NCBI RefSeq assembly: GCF_000426465.1
Contig: NZ_KE384528.1
Coordinates: 51,488-115,487 of the forward strand
DNA: 64,000 nucleotides
Source: Epilithonimonas caeni DSM 17710
Lineage (GTDB): Bacteria; Bacteroidota; Bacteroidia; Flavobacteriales; Weeksellaceae
Reading direction: 5' to 3'
Shown here: in pieces, positions 33,855 through 43,263 of the stretch
Position numbering within the stretch: position 1 is the stretch's first letter
Layout: every line of letters begins with the position of its first letter
Position numbers and translations under genes: made by a program
The notes under the pieces: generated by a model
Seen by the model: only the letters and a program-made list of their open reading frames with translations
What the model was told of the DNA's origin: nothing
Database searches by the model: none

Positions 33855-34136
33855 TTAATTATAAATCCTTAATATTTTAATTTCTCCAATTGGAGTCAAC
33901 CCTTCGGTAAAAATTATATTTTCTCCAACTTTAAATTTATCTCCTAAAAAGTTTTCTGATAAAAAATTAATTTCTACTTCATCTTCCTCACCGGGGAAAA
34001 AAGATTTTTTGCCATTTAATAACAAAATCCTTCCTGATGTTAGTCCTTTTCCTAAATTAAATGTCGGTCTATAACCATTAATAAATGGAGTTTTTCTGAC
34101 ATTCTTATATAAGTATAATTTTGCTCTAATTGTCAT
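33855..34136 (-). CDS. EF-Tu domain-3-like small protein, immunity candidate
   Basis: These 93 residues match the C-terminal beta-barrel of EF-Tu in style: MTIRAKLYLYKNVRKTPF, INGYRPTFNLG (EF-Tu has GYRPQFY), FPGEEDEVEINFL (EF-Tu has MPGDNVKM). There is no GTPase domain. Its start overlaps the end of the toxin-tip fossil at 34126 by 11 bases, so it is the immunity candidate of that tip. It also lies next to the TreTu-like tip that would attack EF-Tu; whether that is coincidence is open. Confidence 0.7.
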   Translation of the reverse strand: MTIRAKLYLYKNVRKTPFINGYRPTFNLGKGLTSGRILLLNGKKSFFPGEEDEVEINFLSENFLGDKFKVGENIIFTEGLTPIGEIKILRIYN

Positions 34137-34293
34137 GTCTACTCTGATTAAGTGATCTTAAAGCCTGAAAATCAGCTGCACTGGCTACTGTAACAAATGG
34201 ATGCGTATGTCCAAAAATTGTTGACACTTCACCTGGGGCAAATGAAATACCATGGAGTCCAACACTTACAATTACTCGTGCGCCGGGTTATTT
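34126..34293 (-). pseudogene. fossil of a third Rhs toxin tip
   Basis: On the minus strand an open frame, after a stop, reads PGARVIVSVGLHGISFAPGE and then STIFGHTHPFVTV, ending SLNQSRHDN and a stop. GHTHP and the short Gly-rich strands look like the last 55 residues of a secreted toxin. It has no Rhs junction and no start. Its end overlaps the EF-Tu-like gene. Confidence 0.6.
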
Positions 34294-34341
34294 AAATTTA
34301 AAGTTCGCTAAAACTCCAGTTTTTTTTAAACTTTTATCCAA

Positions 34342-34806
34342 TTATTTGAAAGGTATGAATTTCGAATTATTATCTATTTCGTTCATATTATCACTAGTAC
34401 AATTATTAAAAATTACATTTAACACGGATGAGTTAAAAACCGTTTCTATAAAGACACAATAATCAAAAATAGATTCAGAAAAATCACAATCATTTAATTT
34501 ACAATTAAGAAAAGTACAATTGATAAATTTTGAAGCAGGTGAATGCACATCTATGAATTTTGTATTTATAAATATCATATCTTCAAATAAAATACCTGTT
34601 GATATTACACTGTTAAATAATGACTCACTAACTATAGATTTTTTAAAAACAGATGTAGCTAATACACAGGTTTTATATTGTACATCTCTTAAGCTACATC
34701 TTATAAATCGACTTCCTCTTAAATCACAATTATCAAATTGAGAATTTCTGATTTCAACTTTCTCTAAATTAATTCTATGAAAGTTTTCATTTGTATATAT
34801 ATTCAT
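34342..34806 (-). CDS. pentapeptide-repeat protein, likely immunity to the active Rhs tip
   Basis: These 154 residues consist mostly of pentapeptide repeats (NSQFDNCDLRGSRFIRCSLR, later FINCTFLNCKLNDCDFSESI), which fold as a right-handed beta-helix able to mimic DNA. There is no signal peptide. It starts 14 bp after the rhs stop codon, the position of the cognate immunity gene. A DNA-mimic inhibitor would suit a nuclease-like ParB tip; that pairing is inferred. Confidence 0.75.
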   Translation of the reverse strand: MNIYTNENFHRINLEKVEIRNSQFDNCDLRGSRFIRCSLRDVQYKTCVLATSVFKKSIVSESLFNSVISTGILFEDMIFINTKFIDVHSPASKFINCTFLNCKLNDCDFSESIFDYCVFIETVFNSSVLNVIFNNCTSDNMNEIDNNSKFIPFK

Positions 34807-34819
34807 TATCTTAATTTTT

Positions 34820-37800
34820 TCACCAAGATTTAGGGTCTATGTGTACTTGATTCCAAGGTATAACAGGGTCATCATAATGAACCCCAGTTTTTTTAATAGG
34901 GATAGGATAATTATTATAAAGTCTACTAGATATATATCGATGATTTCCATCTATAATTATGCCTTCTGCATTAACTTCAATAGCAGTAGGCTTACTTCCT
35001 TGTTTTAAAAGATTATAGTAATTTTTTACTTTTGGAAGAGAAACAGCCGTCTGTTGAGTTGATAAAGGTGCATTTTCCATAGCCCTTGCAATAGTTAGTT
35101 CATTTATAACTACAGGAGATTCATAAGCCAACAATCTCCCAAAACCTCTCATAACAGCATTCCCAGCCTGCCACCCCACATAGAACTTGAAAATCTCAGC
35201 ACTCGGGTCCATCACAGCAGGACTCTGGAGTGGCATAGGACCAGGTGAGCCATACTTTGTGGTGTCAAAAGCGGCTAAAACAACAGTACGTCCTTGCCCA
35301 GTTATTACATCTCCTCCCATTGCAGCTGGTGCCATCTGGCTAGGAACCGTCATGAACGAGGTAGATCCATTCTCAGTAACGGTTCTATTTTTATTAAGGT
35401 CGGTCACACTTCCGTTCACATTCACATATGATCCAGAAATCCCAAGACGTGTGAGCGTCTCCCCGTTACTTCCTGTCAACTGGTCTGCCTGACTGTCTTG
35501 CCATGTTACATTTCCAAAACTGTCCCTATACCAATCATCCGGTCCTGCTTCCATTGCATCTAGACTGCTTTTTTGTGTCCAATCAACTGGTGACATCCCT
35601 GTCGGATCACCAAACATGATAGGATTGTTATAACTATAAGCATAAGGCTGCAAAGTCTGCTCGCTTAGAGGGTCGTGCTGCCCAAAGATAACCGCATCCT
35701 GAAAATAGATCCTTGCACCAAAATCATAACCTCCAAATTCCTGCAATTCCTTATTTCCATATTTATAATTATAAGGTATTGCCATTGGATCGTACACAGT
35801 TTTTACTGGACGTTTCAAGAAACTCATCCCAAAAGGATAGTAGTCGTTTGTGTCCATCACTTTCAGTGTATTGTTGGTGCTTTTTACATAGCTTATCCTT
35901 ACATTCCCGATGTGGTCTTTGTACTGGTAAATATAGCGAAGATTTTCGTAATCGTAATAACCCTCTGCTGTTGGAAAGAAGGAAAGTATCATATCATCTA
36001 CGACCGGACCACCTGGGTCTACGACCACTACCCTGTCGGAGGACTCAAATGCCTCCTCCTCCCCGGCCGTTACTACTCTTATCGTAGAGTCGTCAGGTAC
36101 TTCCAATGCCTTTCTTATGGGCTCTATATTCGGCGTAGAGTACTGGAAACCGTCCAGATATTCTGTGTTGACAATCGTCGTGCCTTCTTCGTTATTCAAT
36201 GTGAAGATCTTTTTCAACTTCACACCATCCGCACGGTAGAAGTATTGTAAAGAGTTGTCCCCCTGTTTTATCTCGGTTGGGAGATCTAAGTAATTGTATG
36301 CTATGGAAGAGATTCCTTTGTCTGGCATCATTGTCATATTGCCATTCGGGTCATATTGTATTGTGCCATTACCTCCCTCGTAGCCACTGGAATTCTGCAT
36401 CGCATCATTGATACTGGTGACCATGTTCCCATTGTATTTATAAGTTAGGGCATCAATCATCAAAGCGGTATATGATAGATCACTTTTGGCATTTCTATAA
36501 AGGTGCGTGATGTTCCCATTGAGGTCATATAAAATGCTTTCATCATTGATTCCTGTCATAGGATTTGTGCGATCCGGGTCCTGGTAGACGCCCTTGAGAA
36601 GTCTGTTCATTCCATCATACTGGTAACCGTACCTTTTTTTTGAGCCCCCGTTGTTCCACCAGTCTATCTCAGCTATATTGCCATTATATTTGACAGGTGC
36701 AGAGTTGGCATTTTCGGGGTTATTGTATTTTATTTTATAATTGAACAATTTTCCAGCTTGTGGATTTCCATTTGTATCAAGGTTGATACCTTTCAGCCAA
36801 CCCCTGATGTTGTACGCGTAATCTATTGTTTGTAAAGGATTTCCCGAAACACCGCCTACTTTTTTCCAGTCTAGCTGCCCAATCTCGTTGTAATGATTTT
36901 CTACTAAAAGCTCTTTCGGAGTTTTACCGACGACTTCGTGTGTGTGGGTCAGAAGCCTGTTCTGGAAATCATATCCAAATTCCTCTTTGATTACCAATTC
37001 CTCACTGGAACTCTTACGTTTATGATAAGTATTCGCTTTTTGGATTACTCCTGTAAAGTCTAAAAAAGATTCTGTTTTGGTATAGCCCCCTAAATGATTT
37101 TTGGAATAGCTGGCAATAGCTCTTCCTTTCTCATCATAATAGACATAGCTCTTTGTCCATGAGTTTTTCTCAATGTTATTAAGGTATGTGGCAACGGGCA
37201 ATCCTGTCGTATTGATAGTGTTTGCCTGTGCATTATCCGATATATAGCTTTGTGTAAAACCTAAGGTAGAGTCATTTGGTTTATCCACAGGATATGTATC
37301 ATAATAGTTGACAGACAGCAATTTGGTAATCGTATTAGGGTAGTTTTTATTAGCATCGTTATCATAATAGACCGATAGTCCGGGCTGCGCAAAATTAGAT
37401 GCGGTCCTTGATACATTATTAACACCTTTTGCATTAACTTGTCCCTGTTCATATATTCTTCCTGGACTTCCATAGTCTTGTAAACTTGTATAGACCCCCG
37501 TATAACACACTCTACTTAACTTATCATATTTGGTAAACAGCCATTGTTTATTGATGCCCATATTGGCATCCTGTGTCATCACCAATCTGTCTTGGCTATC
37601 GTAGATCATATACTCCCAACCTTTGCCTGGGCGTTTCTTTTCTACAAGTCGCCGTTTTTTGTCATATCTGTATTGATAGCATAAATCACCCAATAACGTA
37701 GCTTGCCCTACAGATATGCTGGTACCTCCTGCCAATGCTTTTATTGATTCTGATGCCATTGGAGAAATGATAAAAGCCAGTTGGTCATAATCATCATAAA

Positions 37801-38689
37801 CATAATAAGTATCAGCATCTTTCATTCCATCATTTTTTCTTTCCAGAAGAGTTTGACCTTCGGCATTTTTGAAGGTTATCAGCAGATTTCCATCCTCGTC
37901 CCGCGTCTCATTTTTATAAAGTTGATCAACATCATAATATTTTGCAGGATACAATTGCAAATTATAACTGGTGGCGTTATCTGATGGTGACCAACTGGTG
38001 TTGGTAATAAATCTTAATAGCTCATTTGCCGAGTTGGCTTTATAATTAAGAGTTGTTTTTTTGCTATTCGTACTCCATATTCCGGGAGCTGTGGTTGACA
38101 AAGGTCGATTCAAAGGAGAGAGTTCTAAGTCTTTCTGCACATAAAAAGGAGCAGTCCCTTCATAAAGCGGATTTCCAATAGTCTCCGAAACTGTACCATA
38201 AATTGCTCCATTGGCAGAGCTCTGCTGTGGCATCGGAAGAAAATCTTTGTCCTTTCTTCCAAAGGCGTCATACTCTATTCTGTTTACAATATCTTTACCT
38301 GATGGAGATGCTTTTATAGCTATACTCTGCTTAGGCTTGCCGAGTCCATTAAAATAGGTAATACTTTGAGATTGTGGCGCATAATCATTGCTTGAGGTAA
38401 CAGGTGCAAGATAGGTTCTGGTATAGATATAATTCTCACCATTTGCAGGACTATAGACAACTGGCGGAGTGGTTGTGCCACTAGTGGAACTGCCTGTCTT
38501 TGCCCAAAACACGGCTCCGTTATTATAAATGATGTTTTTCGAGTCTGCGTGGAAACCCGGAAGCATTTGAACAGTCTGATTCACAACAGTCTGTGGCGGC
38601 TGGTAACTATCAGTAAGAGGTGTATTAGTCTGGGAAAAACCGGAGATACTCCAAGCTAATCCCAGGATGATAAGTATCTTTTTCTTCAT
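34820..38689 (-). CDS. DUF6443 / Rhs polymorphic toxin with ParB-like nuclease tip
   Basis: These 1,289 residues have a signal peptide ending GFSQ near residue 20 and a DUF6443 region (YIYTRTYLAPV, FNGLGKPKQSIAI, YDAFGRKDKDFLPMP). Many YD/Rhs repeats follow (YDEKGRAIASY, YDFQNRLLTH, YDGMNRLLKG, YDPNGNMTMM), then the Rhs core end GARIYFQDAVIFGQHDPLS and YAYSYNNPIMFGDPTGM near 1080. After a linker and the junction AGNAVMRGFGRLLAYESP (around 1170) comes the tip: SLPKVKNYYNLLKQGSKP, IEVNAEGIIIDGNHRYISSR, a ParB/sulfiredoxin-like fold with the DGNHRY motif typical of toxin tips. The protein would be exported and release the tip into competitors. Immunity follows at 34806. Confidence 0.85.
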   Translation of the reverse strand: MKKKILIILGLAWSISGFSQTNTPLTDSYQPPQTVVNQTVQMLPGFHADSKNIIYNNGAVFWAKTGSSTSGTTTPPVVYSPANGENYIYTRTYLAPVTSSNDYAPQSQSITYFNGLGKPKQSIAIKASPSGKDIVNRIEYDAFGRKDKDFLPMPQQSSANGAIYGTVSETIGNPLYEGTAPFYVQKDLELSPLNRPLSTTAPGIWSTNSKKTTLNYKANSANELLRFITNTSWSPSDNATSYNLQLYPAKYYDVDQLYKNETRDEDGNLLITFKNAEGQTLLERKNDGMKDADTYYVYDDYDQLAFIISPMASESIKALAGGTSISVGQATLLGDLCYQYRYDKKRRLVEKKRPGKGWEYMIYDSQDRLVMTQDANMGINKQWLFTKYDKLSRVCYTGVYTSLQDYGSPGRIYEQGQVNAKGVNNVSRTASNFAQPGLSVYYDNDANKNYPNTITKLLSVNYYDTYPVDKPNDSTLGFTQSYISDNAQANTINTTGLPVATYLNNIEKNSWTKSYVYYDEKGRAIASYSKNHLGGYTKTESFLDFTGVIQKANTYHKRKSSSEELVIKEEFGYDFQNRLLTHTHEVVGKTPKELLVENHYNEIGQLDWKKVGGVSGNPLQTIDYAYNIRGWLKGINLDTNGNPQAGKLFNYKIKYNNPENANSAPVKYNGNIAEIDWWNNGGSKKRYGYQYDGMNRLLKGVYQDPDRTNPMTGINDESILYDLNGNITHLYRNAKSDLSYTALMIDALTYKYNGNMVTSINDAMQNSSGYEGGNGTIQYDPNGNMTMMPDKGISSIAYNYLDLPTEIKQGDNSLQYFYRADGVKLKKIFTLNNEEGTTIVNTEYLDGFQYSTPNIEPIRKALEVPDDSTIRVVTAGEEEAFESSDRVVVVDPGGPVVDDMILSFFPTAEGYYDYENLRYIYQYKDHIGNVRISYVKSTNNTLKVMDTNDYYPFGMSFLKRPVKTVYDPMAIPYNYKYGNKELQEFGGYDFGARIYFQDAVIFGQHDPLSEQTLQPYAYSYNNPIMFGDPTGMSPVDWTQKSSLDAMEAGPDDWYRDSFGNVTWQDSQADQLTGSNGETLTRLGISGSYVNVNGSVTDLNKNRTVTENGSTSFMTVPSQMAPAAMGGDVITGQGRTVVLAAFDTTKYGSPGPMPLQSPAVMDPSAEIFKFYVGWQAGNAVMRGFGRLLAYESPVVINELTIARAMENAPLSTQQTAVSLPKVKNYYNLLKQGSKPTAIEVNAEGIIIDGNHRYISSRLYNNYPIPIKKTGVHYDDPVIPWNQVHIDPKSW

Positions 38690-38707
38690 AAGATGACTTT
38701 TATGGGG

Positions 38708-39577
38708 TTAGTTTTTTTGTTTTTCAAGCTTTTCAAGTCTTTCTATCCTGTTTAATAGACTTTTAAATTGATGATTTTCGGATTCTAATGACTTGATTTT
38801 TTCAGATTGAAATGTAATTTGTTGCGTTTGCTCTTTCAAAATCTGATTTTCACTCTTCAATTCTTTAATCTGTTTGTTTTGTTCAATAGAATATAATGTT
38901 AGTTCTTCTATCTTTTGTAGAAGCTTGATTTGGAATTCACCAACATTCACACCTTCCTTTTCCATTTCTTTTGCTGAAGCAATCTCTGGTAAATGTTTCT
39001 TCTCTTTAATATGTTTTTCCACTTCTTCCAAAGTTGGCAATCCATAATCTTCCTCAAATACAAAGTCAGCTGTCGGGCCTTGAGTAACTTTGACTTCTGT
39101 CGCTTCCAGCTTTCCGCTAACTGCTACATTTCCGTTATTGTTAAATACCGTTTGCTTGGCCCAATCAAACAGACCGTTTGCCAATCTTGGGGCTATATAG
39201 AGTTGCGTCGATCCATTGTCTGGTGTATGAAAAATCCAACTGTTTGAACCATCGCTGATAATATCACGGGTATTGATATCTCCTGTGGTCTTTAAAGTTC
39301 CATTGATATCCAGTGTCGCACTAGGATTTTCTGTATTGATGCCGACATTGCCCCATTTATTTATATAAAATACTCCTAATGAGGATTTCAGCTTTACACC
39401 CCCCCACCATTTTACATCTAATCCCCAGTCACCACCAAATCCAACATTTGTGTTAGAAATATGGTAATTCTCAGGCTCAGATGCATTGTTACCATATAAA
39501 TTGGTGAAATTTATGTTTTGTGCTTTAATATAAAAAATAGATAAGGCAAAAATTGATATTAATAATATTTTTTTCAT
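38708..39577 (-). CDS. secreted tail-fibre-like coiled-coil protein
   Basis: These 289 residues have a signal peptide ending IKAQ near residue 20. A GNVGINTENPSATLDINGTL segment follows, the short beta-strand motif of Bacteroidota fibre proteins, then a PTLEEVEKHIKEKKHLPEIA helical cap related to S74-type C-terminal domains. The protein ends in a long coiled coil (about 205-289). I infer a trimeric surface fibre. It lies between the two large RHS proteins and probably works with them. Confidence 0.75.
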   Translation of the reverse strand: MKKILLISIFALSIFYIKAQNINFTNLYGNNASEPENYHISNTNVGFGGDWGLDVKWWGGVKLKSSLGVFYINKWGNVGINTENPSATLDINGTLKTTGDINTRDIISDGSNSWIFHTPDNGSTQLYIAPRLANGLFDWAKQTVFNNNGNVAVSGKLEATEVKVTQGPTADFVFEEDYGLPTLEEVEKHIKEKKHLPEIASAKEMEKEGVNVGEFQIKLLQKIEELTLYSIEQNKQIKELKSENQILKEQTQQITFQSEKIKSLESENHQFKSLLNRIERLEKLEKQKN

Positions 39578-39677
39578 AATTATGATTTTTATTGTTTATA
39601 GTTGTTTTCTTTGTTTATTATAAATAGTTGACGGCATATAATATTGGATAAAATATATATTTTTTCTTGATTCTGTT

Positions 39678-42600
39678 TTATTTATCATAAGAGAAACTAA
39701 CCCCAACTTGCGTATTATTAGGAGGTGATGTACCATTATTTGAACGTATCATAACATAGCCATTTGTATCTATTGTAATTGTCCAATTTGTTTGATTTAT
39801 AACTTTGACACTATTTGGTCTACAATTGGCACCAATATAACCAACTGACACCCCAGATCCACTTGCATAGCTCATCCCTAACCCTGTTAAATCAGCTTTG
39901 AAAACAAGAATTACTTCTATATGGTTAGGTTGAGTTTGTTGTATTGAATTATAACCTTGCAGTGTTACATAATAATTTGGTGTTAATTGACAACTTAAAA
40001 ATTCACAGCTTCCATTTTGATTGGCAGCCTGCTGCCCTTTTTGATCGATCTCTGCAATTGCCATCTGATTAGCTGTCTCAATATTATCATATGAAAAATA
40101 AGTGTCTTCAGGTACAACATACGTGTAAGCAGTTCCTAATTGCCAACTAGGACAATCGTTTTTAAAAATTTTGCGTTCTTGTCTTTTGTTATAAAACCTA
40201 CTAGGTGCATAATTATATTTATATTCTTCAATAATATTATTATCCTTATCCAGGATTTTTTCCAATCGGTTTGTATGGTCATATTTATAATATTTCTTAA
40301 ATCCAGATGGGTCTGTAGTACTGGTCATACCTATTAGCGGGTCATAAGTATATGTAGTTACCAGATATGTTGGTGAATAGCTCTTCCTGAAAGTATCCAG
40401 GGCATCATTCAACAATTGTTCTGAAGCTTGATCAATGTCTGCATTTGATTTAGTTACAATATCTGAAATATTTCCTGAAACCTGACCATAAGTTACACCT
40501 ACAATTTTTGCAATAGGTAATGTTTGATTATAACCCCAGATTATCGCTGTCGGTTCTTTAGATTTATCTGTTATTTGCAAAATATGTCCTTTACTATCAT
40601 ATTTGTCAATACTAAAAATTTTATCCGTATCAACAGCAGTATTAATGACATCACGAGATTGATAAGATGCGATTGGTTGTAGTTTCCCATCGGTATCTTG
40701 AGTAGAGCCATATTTTACTATTTTTTCACCTTGCTTAATGGTATTTTTAAAAGATTCGGTTTTAATGATCTCCGAATTCCTTTTCTGATCTATCAACTGT
40801 TGCATCTCTGTGGTTTGCTGTCCTAAAGCTAGTATATCCTTCGGATAATAGAAATTTGTAAAACTTGTATTTTGCCCGGAAATAAGTGTTGCTTTTTTAG
40901 TTAAAGGGAGTATAGGCTCATAATCATAAGACTCAATATTTTCTATTGCATTATTAGCAGAAGGGTAATTCCAAGTGTGTTTTTTTGTTAGTAAATTTCT
41001 ATGCGAAGAAATACCTCCGGAAATAGTGTATCCTTTATAATAATCCATACTAGGAATATATCTTCTTTTATTAAGAGAAATTGCATCTAATATTTTGTAA
41101 CTATATTCATAAGACTCTTCATTAAGTAGAGTATTAGTGGAGCTATATGTCTTTTTTAATTTAATTTTTCCATTTCTCACATCGAAATTAATAGGGATAT
41201 CTAAAAAAGGAAATGCGGAATTATCTCTTAAAAGTATACCCATAGGCCTATCAGTTGACATAACAGGTAGTGTACTTGGGTATTCTTTTGGTGAAGAATA
41301 CTGATAGGTTGTATAGCCCTTTCCTTGCTCCTCTTCCCTCACTTCAGCATATCCTACATAAGTATTCTGAGTTCTGTCAACACTTACTAAGCTTCTAAGC
41401 ATAGTGAAAAAAGTTTCACCAATAAAGGTAACCTTCTCATTATAGGAGAGGTTATCAAGAGATTTGTATCCTGCACTATAACCATAAGAAGGAACATTAT
41501 TCACATAACCGGATGTTAAACCATCTTGCTCTTTATATGTGTATTTTAGTGTTCTTACATTATTCAGATCTGATAAATCCTGTGCTAAGATCCTCAAGCC
41601 TCCTCCTAAAATCTCTTGGTTATTCAATCTAAACCTATTGGCTTCATAATCTAATTTAGTGTACCCTCCTGTTGGATAAGTTATTTTTCTCAGCATCCCA
41701 ACTTTCATATCATTTTCATCGGGATATATTGAGCGATTACCTCTTAAAGAAAAAACTTCAGGTACTTGTAATTGAATTGGGAGTATAGAGAATTGTTTCA
41801 GATTTCTGTTCATAAATAATATTGGACGGTCACCTCCAGTTGTATTTTTTTTATAATATCCATACCAATCGCTTTGATTAGATGTATTGCTACCTGGTAA
41901 AGAACCATCAAAATAACTTAGATAATATTTGCCTACCAATTTGTTCTCGGCTCCAAATTCTTCCACATAATCTAAGTATAGCCTTTTATTAGGACCATCA
42001 TCAAAATTATCATTCATATAATAATAATTTAATCTATATTCTTTAATCATTTGACCATTCGTATTATAGATTTGTATATTCGTTAAAGCTTGATCTCCCA
42101 ATAAATCTTTTCGAGCATGATTATATTGAAACATTACAGTAGCTTCATCAGAAGTAATTGCTTTAATACGTTTGGGATTAAGATATATGGTTGTTTCATT
42201 AATATTATTATAATTTGGTGGCTTAATATAATCATCTCCATATTCTGGACGATCTAAAAAGTATTTGTATAATAGCTGGGATGTTACATAATATGGGCTG
42301 CTTTCATAAATGAAATTAACTTTTTTATTTGTATTGACATTTTCAATCTTATTTATGTGCCATGCCGAAATATCCCAGTTTAATTCCTGATGATTAATTC
42401 CCCCAAAAGGTTCTGTCGCATAAAAACTATTAGGAGAATCCAAATAGGAAAGGTCATAGTCATTGAAACTATATTGATATCCATTATGTGTGATATTAAA
42501 ATCAAAATAATCTCTGAGAAATCTTTTGTCGTCCGGAATACTTTGAAGGAAAGTTGGGACATTGGTGGGATATGTGATTCGAAGTTCTTTTATTGTGCTA

Positions 42601-43256
42601 CTGAATTTGCTGTCTGTAGGTTCAATTTCTATAGGACTTGTGTTTTCCAGCTTCTCTGTGAAAGGCCCTATTTCCATTTCAGAATTAGGATAATAAAATT
42701 GTGTTAGCAGACCTGGAGCAGATGCTGTAAAAACATCTGGAGAAATATCAATATTATCAGGACCTAGTTGGGGGTAAACAGGAGAAGTAGAGATACAAAC
42801 ATTGGAATTTCTATATTTCCATCCAACTCTTAGCGGGTGACCTTTTGTGGACTCACAACCAATTGGCATGATTGGAAATCTTCTTGCTACAAAATGAAAA
42901 TCGTTAACCTCTTTTATACTTCGTCCGATATTTCCTCCCGCATTTAAAACCCACCCGGTACCCACTCTGGAAGCAACTGAGTTTATTTGTATACCCTGTG
43001 TGTTATATTCTAAAGAAATTGGTATTGTTAATCCATCCAGCTTCAATTCAAAAAATGGAATTTCTATTTTGGCTTTTCCTGCATATAAATTTACAGGGAC
43101 AAAACTATATTCCTGAAATCTTGCAACAGATGGTTCCTTTGAATCGGCAACCATTAATGTATTCATAAATCCATTAGGAGCAGGTTCCGGCGTACTTAGT
43201 TGAGAATATACTTGTATAATATTAAAAATAAGCAATAAATTTAAAATCTTTCTCAT
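39678..43256 (-). CDS. large secreted RHS-type protein with DUF5977 C-terminus
   Basis: These 1,192 residues have a signal peptide ending QVYSQ near residue 19. A beta-rich N-terminal region follows (IEIPFFELKLDGLTIPISLE, GWVLNAGGNIGRSI), then YD-type repeats (YDSKGHILQITD, YDPLIGMTSTTDPSG, YDHTNRLEKILDKDN), a DUF5977-like region (IFKNDCPSW, TYVVPEDTYFSYDN, DQKGQQAANQNGSC near 1100) and a final beta domain. There is no toxin tip. It probably builds a shell or carrier with the other secreted proteins of the locus. It starts 7 bp after the T9SS-domain gene. Confidence 0.78.
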   Translation of the reverse strand: MRKILNLLLIFNIIQVYSQLSTPEPAPNGFMNTLMVADSKEPSVARFQEYSFVPVNLYAGKAKIEIPFFELKLDGLTIPISLEYNTQGIQINSVASRVGTGWVLNAGGNIGRSIKEVNDFHFVARRFPIMPIGCESTKGHPLRVGWKYRNSNVCISTSPVYPQLGPDNIDISPDVFTASAPGLLTQFYYPNSEMEIGPFTEKLENTSPIEIEPTDSKFSSTIKELRITYPTNVPTFLQSIPDDKRFLRDYFDFNITHNGYQYSFNDYDLSYLDSPNSFYATEPFGGINHQELNWDISAWHINKIENVNTNKKVNFIYESSPYYVTSQLLYKYFLDRPEYGDDYIKPPNYNNINETTIYLNPKRIKAITSDEATVMFQYNHARKDLLGDQALTNIQIYNTNGQMIKEYRLNYYYMNDNFDDGPNKRLYLDYVEEFGAENKLVGKYYLSYFDGSLPGSNTSNQSDWYGYYKKNTTGGDRPILFMNRNLKQFSILPIQLQVPEVFSLRGNRSIYPDENDMKVGMLRKITYPTGGYTKLDYEANRFRLNNQEILGGGLRILAQDLSDLNNVRTLKYTYKEQDGLTSGYVNNVPSYGYSAGYKSLDNLSYNEKVTFIGETFFTMLRSLVSVDRTQNTYVGYAEVREEEQGKGYTTYQYSSPKEYPSTLPVMSTDRPMGILLRDNSAFPFLDIPINFDVRNGKIKLKKTYSSTNTLLNEESYEYSYKILDAISLNKRRYIPSMDYYKGYTISGGISSHRNLLTKKHTWNYPSANNAIENIESYDYEPILPLTKKATLISGQNTSFTNFYYPKDILALGQQTTEMQQLIDQKRNSEIIKTESFKNTIKQGEKIVKYGSTQDTDGKLQPIASYQSRDVINTAVDTDKIFSIDKYDSKGHILQITDKSKEPTAIIWGYNQTLPIAKIVGVTYGQVSGNISDIVTKSNADIDQASEQLLNDALDTFRKSYSPTYLVTTYTYDPLIGMTSTTDPSGFKKYYKYDHTNRLEKILDKDNNIIEEYKYNYAPSRFYNKRQERKIFKNDCPSWQLGTAYTYVVPEDTYFSYDNIETANQMAIAEIDQKGQQAANQNGSCEFLSCQLTPNYYVTLQGYNSIQQTQPNHIEVILVFKADLTGLGMSYASGSGVSVGYIGANCRPNSVKVINQTNWTITIDTNGYVMIRSNNGTSPPNNTQVGVSFSYDK

Positions 43257-43263
43257 AATGTTT

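Noticed and set aside
35675..36250. Plus-strand 191-aa ORF inside rhs
   Set aside because: It is antisense to well-supported Rhs core sequence, with a composition typical of shadow frames.
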